A stretch of DNA of 64,000 nucleotides from Bolinopsis microptera (lineage: Eukaryota > Ctenophora > Tentaculata > Lobata > Bolinopsidae): assembly GCF_026151205.1 (NCBI RefSeq), contig NC_087084.1:9048894-9112893 (forward strand), written 5' to 3'. The notes under the pieces are model-generated. The model had not been told where the DNA came from and made no database searches. It was given only the letters and a program-made list of their open reading frames with translations. Position 1 is the stretch's first letter. The number at the start of each line of letters is the position of its first letter. The position numbers and the translations under genes are program-made. Positions 57,701-64,000 of this stretch are shown in pieces.

Positions 57701-60700
57701 GAGCCGATCCTTCACAGTTACGTTAGTAGGCTTCTTTCTGAATCCGATACTATTGCCGTCTTCCAGGGTTAGTTGGCATTTCTTATAGTCTAATACTATC
57801 TTATTGGTCCTGAGAAAATCATCCCCTATAAGAAATTCAGTATCTAATAGGTCTGTAACTATGAAATCATGAGAAAAGTGACCTCCAGCTATTACAATGT
57901 CCATCCGAACATGGCCCTTGATCGGAATCGTGTCCTGAGAAAACGACTTCAGAACCATCTTACAACTACCAACGTTCTCCTCCAACCCAAGCTTTTTTAC
58001 CAGCCCCGTAGAAACAATGCTAACAGCTGACCCACTATCTACGAAAAAGAGGACATCAGCACCTCTGCAAAGGCCTTGAATCAGAATATGTTTCCACGAC
58101 ACTGCATTAACCTGACTACTATCTGGCTCTAATTCTAGAACCTTCCTCCGCGACTGTAATTGGTCAGGTTTGAACCAGCCGCGTACCCGTTTAAATGCTC
58201 ATTCTGGTAGTTCATCTGTTGGTGTTGTTCCGGTACCCTCTCATCCTGGCGTTCAACCCGACTTCCCCAAGTACCAGATCTATTTGACGGACAGTCTCTC
58301 CTGTAATGTCCCACTTGCTGACAACCATAACATACGACAGCTCTCCCTCTTGGAGCTGGAGGTGCAGTGGAGTTTCCCGTCCTATATCCACCTCTTCCTC
58401 TATTGGGAATGCTGGCTGTACCCATCTCTCTACAAACTCGGGCAACATGCCCAGTCTTGTCACACAACTGACACGTGATTCCTGCCCAACAGTTTTCTGA
58501 CACGTGACCCGATTTACCACATTTCTGACAGCCTGTACTTCCCGGTACTGGTTCGCTCCCAACTCCGAACAATGGCATTCCAGAGAACTCCTCCACCGGT
58601 GAAACACTGTCATCTTGCTCCTCCAGAGCCTGTGAGATGTGCTCCTCTTGCACTGCGATCTGTGTCACGTGATCCAGATTTTCATCTTCACTGTCTCCCA
58701 TCTGCAACAGTCTACGTTTTATCGCTGTGTTAGATAAACCAGAAATAAAGGCGGTCCAGCGGCTCCTTCTCGCTCTAGTCTTGACGAGAATATAATCTCT
58801 GCGCTGTCACGTATTCGCTCCGAAAACTGTTCGACTGACTCTCCTGTCTCCTGTTTCATGCGACCAAACTTAGTCCTCATTATCCGGGTGTCAGTCGATG
58901 GGAAAAGCCTAGTCTTAATGGCAGAAATAAATCTCTTAATATCTCTTTTTTCATCCCCAGTAAACTGAAAGTTAGAGATCTTCTTGAACAGAGAATTGTC
59001 CTCCACTAATCCGCTGATTCTGAGATCTAGGTTGTCACATATACCGGAGAGTCTGACATGATGCTCAAAGCGTAGCAGAAAGGTACTAAAATCATCCCCC
59101 TTTCTGTAACGAGGAGCTTTACTCCCGTGGAACTGACGTGGAGCTCTCTCCTGTGGCCAACTCAGCTCTGGTGAGCCCACACTAACTTCAGAGTCGTCAT
59201 GTAACCATTCAGCAGCTTCCTTTTTGACAGCTGGTCTATTGAGTTCAACCTTAGCATTGACCGTCATATTAGTCAACCTTTCTGTGTTCTCAGCCAGGGA
59301 ATTCCCTATTCGTTTCAACTCTTTTTCCATGTCATACAATGCGATTTTCCTCTCACTGATAGGACCTATATCATCTGGTTCCAGTTCATTAAGACTGGCC
59401 TCAGCCCTACTGATTTGTTCTTCCAGATCAGCTCTTTGTTTCTTCAAGCTTGTAATATCCGCCTGCAGCTCTAGTGTACTACCCTGACTTTCCATAATAA
59501 CCACTTATTACGGCCTCCAGATGGTGTAAAAACGAAACGGCTATTACACGGCAACCGGCTTGACTGGCCTTAACGGGGCGCTCCCTGGTCAAAGGATAGG
59601 GCGACTAGAACTAACTGAACCTGTATTAAACAAGGTCTAAAACCTAATAAACTGCTCCCGATAAACGAGGAGTTAAATAAACGCAACTGTATAAAACGAG
59701 CTACGGATGCACCTGTCTGAAACAAGATACAAACCTAATATTTAAACTCCCGGTAAACGAGGCGATGAGGACTCAGCAACTCGCGGTAGTGGCTGCACGT
59801 AGATCTGACAGTGAACTCCGGTGAGCTGCGATGTGGTGACTCAGTCTGTTTAAAAACAAGAAAGGTGGAAGGCTGCCGGAGTTTGTATTTTAAACAAGAC
59901 TTAAATTTAGTGTACTGTACCAAATAAAACGCTCTCGTATAACGGTCGAAAACTTTATAACTCAAAACCCGACGAATGCCCGGTTACATTTACAGAAGTG
60001 TCTATTTCCCAAAATCTCTCCCTTATCTCTAAAAAAAGGGCTCGTAACAATGTGATAAATAAACAAACGGCCGAACGAACTAAAGATAAGAAAGTAAATG
60101 TACGAATATGAAATAGAAACGTGAGATAACATTAAAATAAAAGTGGCAAAAAAAACGATGAATTAAATATTAAAATGTGAAATAAAACCTAAACTGAGGA
60201 CTACAAAACTACACCAAAGAGCCCGGGAGGAATAGTCAGCAATGGTTGACTCAGATAGGTAAAGCTAGATTAAGGGTAGGATTAACGGCAGGAAGTGTGT
60301 TGCGTAATATTTGAGGCAGTATGAATCGGAGTAATTAGGAATTTGTTGCATAGTATTTGAGGCAATATGAGTCTAAGTGACTAAGCGTTGGTTGAGCAAA
60401 TATTCGATTATTCATTGTTCAGTTAAGTACCTTGGGCACCTTTATTATACCCCTTGTTTGCATTCTCACCCTATTCGATAGAGGGTCATGGTTGATACCG
60501 GACTAGTGTAAGGGACCAGGACCAGTTATGGTTGGGGCCTGGTGAGCACGGATGGAACGTGTCGTTAGAGGTTTAGAATCGACAGTGGTTGTTTCAGGGC
60601 ACCTAGATTAGGCACGGTCAAGTCGAGTTGACCGTGCTATCCGTGTTTTATGTTGCATCACTAGATCGCTGGGCGTTTATGGGCGATACGAGTCTGGTTA

Positions 60701-63018
60701 ATTAGGATTTGAAGTAGAGGTTGTCGAATTATTCATTGTGTTGTTTCATAGTTTAATTTTGTTTACCCTTTATTATCACGCTCGTTTCCATTGTCCAAAC
60801 CCTTAATTAAATGCAAATAAACTTCGAACCGGGAAGCAAGTGTCGACTGCTTACATTTGTACAGTTTATACACAGATTTAGTGCTAAAAGTCGTGAATTG
60901 GCAGGATTGCTGGTCACAGAATTGGGTTTGATTTGAAGGTGTAGAGTTAGGTCACAGAATTGCTCACAATGAAAGTTATCTAACATTGCAAACAAAATCT
61001 AAACTAAATCAGTTTTAGAGAAAAAAACATACCAGCAGGACAAGGGTTCTTGATTCCGTCCTCACAGTAGTGACCCGGCGGGCACTTGCCATTACAGGAA
61101 CTGTTGGTGATTTTACAGTCGTACAGAGGATCAGCTACCTGGAAAAACCGAGTGGTGTATTTATATTGTGCGGGAATAAAAATAATATTGTCTCTAATTT
61201 TTAAGAATTTTGATATGGTGTATATTTGATGCTTCTGAACTGCTGCTTTCACTGCCCGTGTGCTAAAAAGCGACAAAACTCTCAAACCAACCAAATTACC
61301 TTAGCGCCTCCCCCACAGTAATGCCCATCTTTACAAGTTTTAACAGACTCCTGCTGGCCAGGCTCGTCACAGTAGTAGCCTTGTTTACAAGGTAAACAGG
61401 AGTCGTCCGTGGCAAGGTTTATCACGTCCGAGTAGGTGCCCACTGGACAGGGGGTCTTGGTTTGTCCTGGAAATTGTTATATATACACTTTGTTATACGT
61501 ATATATTACACTTTGTAATATACACTTAAATAAGTAAATAGGACGCTAAATGATGAGGTGATAAAGGGGAATTGTCACAGTGTTTTTCTCTGATAGGTAG
61601 AATTCTGGTCATGAAAACTAAATTACATGAGGCACCGGGCATGGTCATTAAAAAATAAAACATAAAAATGTAAATAAAAAAACGTAAATTAACACTATGT
61701 TGTTGACTAAAAGAACAAGTAAACCCACAAACCTGAGAGACAATAATACCCGGGAGGACACTCTTTTGCCTCGGACATACCCGGCTTGTCACACTGCCTG
61801 CCTTCCTCGCACGGGAAACAGTCCCATTTTCCTGGGTAAGGTGTTGATGTGTGATTCAGCGACTAATGTTTTTTTAGGAATTGAGGTTATCATATTCAGC
61901 GACTAGCTTATTTAACAGTTAGCTTATTTTCTAAGTAGCTAATTTGGCAGTAACATTATTTAGTAGTATGAAATATGCATATAATCTACTTTTTAGCTGA
62001 CTTAGTAATATAATTACTAAGTGATTACCTCTCATCAAAATCCCATCACCATTGAAATTAAATAATCAAGGAACTAGGAAATTGATATTCAATGAGGAAA
62101 TGTATTATTGTAAAAAATGGTAACAGCAACCCGAAACATACCTTGAGCAGGTTGGTAACTGTTGACAGCACATGGTGTTGGGGTGGTGCTGCCAGCCAGA
62201 CAGTACGAGCCTGCCGGACAGATGTAGCCCCTGACTGTATCAGTAGGGTTGGGAATATCACTACCACTTACACAGATGTAACCCCGCTCACAGTCACTCT
62301 CAACCTGTAACCAAGTAAAGGTGAAGTTTTGAATATGTGAATACGTGTTTAGTCCTAATTGAATTGGTTGATAGGGAAAAGGGAGTTACTGTGTGGTGCA
62401 GGCCATTCCAACGACTAGGAGGAGATTTTTTCAAGTACAGGGAGATAGGGAATCTAGACGCTTTTCTTAAAACATTGATTTTCATATTTATCCACTACAA
62501 AAAGGCTTAGTGAGACGTTAAAAGAATAGCCCGCGAAAGGGAAACTAAACAGACTGGAACTGGGGAGAATTATAAGAAAAAATGGCCAAATTACATCGGC
62601 AGAGGTGGCCCCAAGTTGGTCACAGTACTTCCCAGGACCACACGGAGTACACCCGGTTTCCCCAGTAGCTGCAGTGAGTTCCTCCTCTGTGGAGTATGTT
62701 CCTGAAAGTACAAGCTGTTAATGAGGATATTCATTATGGGAAGGTTCATTACTATCGGGATCTTGTTTCAAAAACTGTGAATTTGTTAGTATGTAATTTG
62801 TTTATTATATAAAAATCCTGACATTATTTTTTGCATCACCTTGTATATAAACCTTCACAAAATAAACTAACCCTTAGGACATTGTTCAGGCTGAACACTT
62901 CCAACCGGACAGTAATGTCCGATGGGGCACTTCCTGTTTCCTGTGTATTTCCCGTTTCCGTCCTGAGTAGCAGTTTTTCCTGGGGAGGCTGTTGTAGCTC
63001 CGCCCGTACAGTAGTGAC
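45682..63018 (-). CDS. Giant CPxGxYC-repeat (GCC2/GCC3, ephrin-receptor-like) extracellular protein, 20 exons seen
   Basis: Twenty exons in a row, each GT-AG, each of 81-197 bp, join with agreeing phase at every junction to give at least 863 residues without a stop. The sequence is a string of short cysteine-rich repeats with the signature C-P-x-G-x-Y-C...C (for example CPAGYYC, CPIGHYC, CPPGYYC) and C-x-x-C-x-x-G-x-Y spacing, known from GCC2/GCC3 (ephrin-receptor-like) domains of secreted and cell-surface proteins, with scattered N-glycosylation sites. Disulfide-rich repeats place it outside the cell. Neither the signal peptide (beyond 63.0 kb) nor the C-terminus (gap side) is seen, so a membrane anchor is unknown. 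Introns hold a nested gene, an LTR element and minisatellites. The exact orthologue is not recognised. Confidence 0.85.
45939..46058 (-). CDS. Giant gene, visible exon 19
   Basis: GQAKCKPCGSSAESEEGAKV, CTCVGANRYFLMSDGSCRCK; a change to a different Cys pattern, suggesting the membrane-proximal or C-terminal module. Confidence 0.8.
46239..46367 (-). CDS. Giant gene, visible exon 18
   Basis: GTFCQLESPWPTPCPAGTYN, DMDMGVGADVCKSCSPNTYN. Confidence 0.8.
46562..46657 (-). CDS. Giant gene, visible exon 17
   Basis: GHYCVEGTNGPDVWNGTYTC, PEGSKCPVPCPQ. Confidence 0.8.
46671..46746. repeat. 11-bp tandem repeat
   Basis: Seven copies of AGTTACTAAG(A/G), just upstream (in transcript terms) of exon 17. 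Confidence 0.9.
46828..46922 (-). CDS. Giant gene, visible exon 16
   Basis: ALRTDLKTFCTPCNAGLYGN, LDGTLCLSCPE; acceptor GACAG. Confidence 0.8.
47140..47195. repeat. Short tandem repeat
   Basis: Four copies of the 14-bp unit AGACTCCAGGGTCC. Confidence 0.8.
47590..47690. repeat. 27-bp repeat at the end of the nested gene
   Basis: Four imperfect copies of GTTTACCGTCAACAAAACTGAG; the last one overlaps the stop codon of the nested gene. Confidence 0.7.
47670..50147 (-). CDS. Secreted Ig-Kazal-Ig-C8 protein, single exon, nested in giant-gene intron
   Basis: 825 residues in one uninterrupted frame. Order: signal peptide (MNSLLPCLLLCYCQIVG, 1-17); Asn/Ser/Thr-rich N-glycosylated stretch (about 20-120); cysteine cluster (about 130-165); Ig domain (about 195-395: DSVIIECKATG ... 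DTGPYTCFA) with a long acidic insert; Kazal motif (CGSDCKDYTSFCQINRASC); second Ig (DLYCTISG...ILWYQNG...AGNYTCFYQ, about 460-545); a conserved-looking ICQLFGSWRISDVFP module; Ser/Thr/Asn linker; C-terminal C8 (von Willebrand type) domain (FTTCVSRVDPIPYFRKCLWD then LCSLP...LCKLGELFRVRC). Likely an extracellular-matrix or protease-inhibiting protein. It lies on the same strand as the host gene, between its visible exons 15 and 16. The stop lies in a small CAACAAAACTGAG repeat. The absence of introns in a multi-domain gene suggests an old retrogene, which is inference. Confidence 0.85.
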   Translation of the reverse strand: MNSLLPCLLLCYCQIVGTNKPSTKYDQPLSETLSKTTPTNSTSAGNTTYLNSTLRNSTRAIDQMTGKSNSREKETASDSQNLDQSPRNTNQTTNNNTFVNSDQSTTYNSIFFSNETAKSRDPKQAVNLVRCSNDGPSFWCRSCALSKLCATIIPAAIHICNIPGCNGDSESESESGAAAISLPDSSAISPPTVELVEYIHAEAGDSVIIECKATGTAEPPITGFYKGTQKQTKRDNNQNESERERESPIQTTPDTSPLSSITSEEDNIALDPSGRVKIRTSDIRRKIYIPLTILDPPFNKQLQRLNALYTRHNTQREGEGGVSEDMYLETEEDLPAEMLDLQSSSVTVNDTSVTLVRSFGVATEQDTGPYTCFARTGNFLIQTTVFLNVTEKLCGEKCGPQNKTTSICGSDCKDYTSFCQINRASCLTGSLISPKSLWSCDETNQLQISSISLLTETPILTGSTHLDLYCTISGRWGRGKKILWYQNGVVLTGSDGEPLTAIRLLVPRAQRKWAGNYTCFYQDCIEIVSNVVEILYQDNDICQLFGSWRISDVFPAGDESESTGKARFCRTTVAKDCGGFKWTLYGFYERCPYISDDSKSLCLISLVLFYLDTEITIGPGSLTSINSSTSNTSNTSSTSNTRPSSITQKQEGDNLLISVGDNITLVWDILGLHLSLITPNTPNSRICGMCGYPLTPLEVSQPPTLEEVSLTHLKTTAQYEENSTVNQCHLTSSPLPTTQNTYLCGVKSFRSSAIKKCGETLYSPHFTTCVSRVDPIPYFRKCLWDLCSLPSFYEQLTLCKLGELFRVRCIAEGFKVGSESKPQFC
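50513..50631 (-). CDS. Giant gene, visible exon 15
   Basis: YSCPAECTIPEQCEYPYYCP, EGSVNRLTCPLGWKAASDS. Its donor (CTCAG|GTTTTATT) is joined in phase to exon 16 across the intron that contains the nested Ig-Kazal-C8 gene. Confidence 0.8.
50971..51097 (-). CDS. Giant gene, visible exon 14
   Basis: QWCPAGYYCHYNESSGTPAP, KACPSGYFCPNGTNTPEACP; textbook CPxGYxC repeats. Confidence 0.85.
51471..51551 (-). CDS. Giant gene, visible exon 13
   Basis: GKDTDSCAACSRGRFCDGES then DSGHIS; shortest exon of the chain. Confidence 0.8.
51800..51922 (-). CDS. Giant gene, visible exon 12
   Basis: YYCNELALPTKDGHECPVGH, FCPGMNQIVRCPVGFMRDLV. Confidence 0.8.
52095..52306. repeat. TATCTCT-type simple repeat
   Basis: Pyrimidine-rich CTCTTATATCTTAT/CTTATCTC variants directly after the exon 11 donor on the minus strand (purine-rich in the transcript). 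Confidence 0.85.
52307..52475 (-). CDS. Giant gene, visible exon 11
   Basis: ACPRGWQCPEGSITGIPCEA, GSYCPSDSDTTPCPVGYYND, CVPCPPG. Confidence 0.8.
52683..52879 (-). CDS. Giant gene, visible exon 10
   Basis: ECGAGYLCVTGSYESYSTIT, CPPGHYCLAGSEAAVPCPVD, ending APTDCV|GTAAGTTTG. A second nearly identical donor region occurs 35 bp further on. Confidence 0.8.
52889..53032. repeat. 18-bp minisatellite in intron
   Basis: About eight copies of GTTACAGGTGAGGTTAGT. Each contains CAGGTGAG, which resembles a splice-site consensus on the plus strand, but the gene is on the minus strand. Confidence 0.9.
53180..53308 (-). CDS. Giant gene, visible exon 9
   Basis: TGDPPPLCERGTYTEDDVRG, CQVCPISKYCTNGQITG. Confidence 0.8.
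53335..54510. repeat. 22-bp minisatellite, ~53 copies, in giant-gene intron
   Basis: About 1.18 kb of GTGGGGAGGCAGTGAAACTA+TA with sporadic variants (AAAGT for TATAGT, GGGAGG for GGGGAGG, GCAATG for GCAGTG). Some variants recur in blocks, showing higher-order duplication. Confidence 0.95.
54594..54751 (-). CDS. Giant gene, visible exon 8
   Basis: CGPKTGTPEPCPASMYQPQE, QCNYCTESHYCPRGAV, LPHSYCPH. Confidence 0.8.
54952..55043. mobile_element. Miniature hAT-like transposon
   Basis: About 92 bp with terminal inverted repeats CAGTGGCGTAACG / CGTTACGCCACTG, a widespread hAT-type end. The GC-rich middle (GGCCCCGGCGCC) contrasts with the flanks. The target duplication is imperfect (TACATGAC / TACATCAT at best). 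Confidence 0.65.
55897..56068 (-). CDS. Giant gene, visible exon 7
   Basis: TYYDKTGAAAAEDCLDCTAG, YYCNSGTVTPSLECTRGFYC, PGGSSSPEHLKCPKGH. Confidence 0.8.
56640..56958. repeat. Minisatellite, ~73-bp unit, left of the LTR element
   Basis: About four to five copies of a unit reading GAGCCCGGGAGGAATAGTCA, GCAATGGTTGACT, CAGATAGGTAAAGCTAGA. The array resumes at 60,217 on the other side of the LTR element, so the element landed inside it. Confidence 0.8.
56959..60216 (-). mobile_element. Ty3/gypsy-like LTR element, incomplete fossil
   Basis: Precise ends TGGTGT...ACACCA and a 4-bp target duplication AAGA (56,955-56,958 and 60,217-60,220) inside a minisatellite. One full LTR of 695 bp at 59,522-60,216; a shorter stretch matching the LTR lies at the other end (56,959-57,093). 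Inner parts on the minus strand: a coiled-coil plus gag-like region (about 58,719-59,504), a region with three CCHC zinc knuckles (about 58,135-58,707), and a retropepsin-like protease with the DSG motif (VLFFVDSGSAVSIV, about 57,500-58,100). Most of pol (RT, RNase H, integrase) is not recognised. It is broken, with at least three breaks. The near-identity of the LTR stretches suggests a recent arrival. Confidence 0.85.
60217..60285. repeat. Minisatellite remainder right of the LTR element
   Basis: One more copy of the 73-bp unit (GAGCCCGGGAGGAATAGTCA...), split from the main array by the LTR element. Confidence 0.8.
61033..61138 (-). CDS. Giant gene, visible exon 6
   Basis: VADPLYDCKITNSSCNGKCP then PGHYCEDGIKNPCPAG. 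The following intron (nearly 5 kb) holds the LTR element and minisatellite. Confidence 0.8.
61300..61466 (-). CDS. Giant gene, visible exon 5
   Basis: QTKTPCPVGTYSDVINLATD, CLPCKQGYYCDEPGQQ, CKDGHYCGGGAK. Confidence 0.8.
61733..61831 (-). CDS. Giant gene, visible exon 4
   Basis: KWDCFPCEEGRQCDKPGMSE then CPPGYYCLSG. Confidence 0.8.
62142..62304 (-). CDS. Giant gene, visible exon 3
   Basis: VESDCERGYICVSGSDIPNP to CPAGSYCLAGSTTPTPCAVN; phase 0 start, one-base end. Confidence 0.8.
62393..62430 (+). mobile_element. LINE terminal remnant in intron
   Basis: Plus-strand GGTGCAGGCCATTCCAACGA then CTAGGAGGAGA matches the last 30 bp of the LINE family in the palindrome, with one mismatch or so. Only the extreme 3' end is present. 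Confidence 0.6.
62595..62701 (-). CDS. Giant gene, visible exon 2
   Basis: TYSTEEELTAATGETGCTPC then GPGKYCDQLGATSAD; donor GAT|GTAATT. Confidence 0.8.
62872..63018 (-). CDS. Giant gene, exon 1 of those visible
   Basis: Encodes HYCTGGATTASPGKTATQDG to CPIGHYCPVGSVQPEQCPKG; enters with two bases of a split codon, so at least one exon lies upstream beyond the region inspected. Confidence 0.8.
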
Positions 63019-64000
63019 CTGAGTGTTGGAGATAAATATAGGAAACCTAGGGTTTAGTGTATGTTAATCTAGCTCTAGTCACGTAGCACGAACGTTGGAG
63101 ATACTTTAACTTACAGTGCTGATCTTAAGGGTTGGTTAATTTGGGTTTATAAATAATTAGCGAGACAACGATTACGTAATTACACCACAGTGTAATTACG
63201 CAGGTTGGAAATTAAACAAGAATGTTGTCAGAATGTTGTTTCTATGAGCATGCAGATGTCAGTGTGTCATCAGTCAAACATAATTTCAGTTGGATCTCGA
63301 AGTCAAAATGAAAATGTTGATGGCCCGTTAGATTTTATTGAGAAATAGGAAGCAACAACCAAGTTACAAAGTATTTGCGATTGAAAATTGTCTGAAACTT
63401 TAATTTTTAGTGTCCTCAGATCAATAAATCAATACAAACAAACAGCTTCAGTCAATAAGTTGTAAATTCAGGGCTACCTCACAATGTCACTAAAGTCTGA
63501 TGTGTATAAATAAATAGTAAACAAATAAATTACTCTTAAATAAAAGGTTTTTTACCACACTAGATAATTGTGTTAACATTTGGGGTCGTTGAATGGAAAT
63601 GTTTTCGATGTAGCAGCATCGATGATGAATTTATATTTTCTCGTTTGAAGATTTTATTTTGGGATTCCCGACCAAATACCTCGATTATATAATTACAGTG
63701 GGGCTAAATCCATAATCAATCGCTTTCCTGAAGCTGCACGAATACGAGTGGAGGTTGAAGTGGTGATTGAATTAAAAAACTCTGCTCGATATAATTCTAG
63801 GGAAATAAACATGCTAATAATAAAGTCCCTAGTCGGGAACAGGTTTATGAAGAATATTGTCTAACTTTTTACACTTATCAAATTTACATAAGGTTAGGCA
63901 ATTTCTCGTGCGGACAACTCCTCAATAAATAATAAAAATTACTCTCACACACTCTTTTTATTGTAAAATCCGGATTGAGTATTGTTTATGAGTATATAAC
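63019..64000. other. Intron or upstream region of the giant gene
   Basis: No further CPxGxYC exon is seen. AT-rich with no recognised repeat. The next upstream exon must lie beyond the window. Confidence 0.5.

Noticed and set aside
57093-59487. Plus-strand frames within the LTR element
   Set aside because: They lie antisense to the gag and protease regions and have no features of their own.

Overview
The window is animal nuclear DNA from an AT-rich, intron-rich, repeat-dense invertebrate genome. Support comes from GT-AG split genes, metazoan ribosomal proteins RPL11 and RPL9, the oligosaccharyltransferase subunit OST4, the ciliary protein IFT81, secreted Ig/Kazal/C8 and Ly6-like proteins, and several retroelement classes. 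Splice-acceptor sequences sit 2-12 bases before the start codons of closely spaced same-strand genes, which suggests spliced-leader trans-splicing. That, with fairly divergent ribosomal proteins, fits a lineage such as ctenophores or hydrozoans, but the species cannot be fixed from this sequence.

Layout. 1-7.2 kb: intergenic DNA with a 543-bp hairpin-filled DNA transposon, an 80-90 bp interspersed repeat family, a triple CRE array and a 5'-truncated LINE. 7.2-9.5 kb: a complete five-exon gene (minus strand) for a two-domain Ly6/uPAR-like GPI-anchored protein. 9.6-12.7 kb: a G/C-tract transposon and a weakly supported gene. 12.69-29.20 kb: a giant inverted repeat with arms of about 4.2 kb, built largely from LINE 3' ends and GGA-rich repeats. 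Each arm was later hit by different mobile elements: a retroelement with a nuclease-like C-terminus (itself carrying an 861-bp DNA transposon) on the left, and a Penelope-like element with N-terminal GIY-YIG plus a 595-bp hAT-like element on the right. 29.3-34.75 kb: an old direct tandem duplication of about 2.7 kb holding two decayed Ly6-like genes.

37.4-44.7 kb is the housekeeping cluster, all on the minus strand: a 106-residue protein of unknown function, then RPL11, RPL9, OST4 (first exon) and IFT81, the last with several frameshifts in its later exons. The RPL11-RPL9-OST4-IFT81 run looks like a polycistronic, trans-spliced operon.

45.7-63.0 kb (minus strand) is one very large secreted or receptor-like gene. 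Twenty consecutive exons with perfectly compatible phases encode at least 863 residues of CPxGxYC-type (GCC2/GCC3, ephrin-receptor-like) cysteine-rich repeats, and both ends are missing. One intron holds a same-strand single-exon gene for a secreted Ig-Kazal-Ig-C8 protein of 825 residues. Another holds an incomplete Ty3-like LTR element sitting in a minisatellite. A third holds a 1.2-kb 22-bp minisatellite. A 100-N assembly gap lies at 45,460-45,559.
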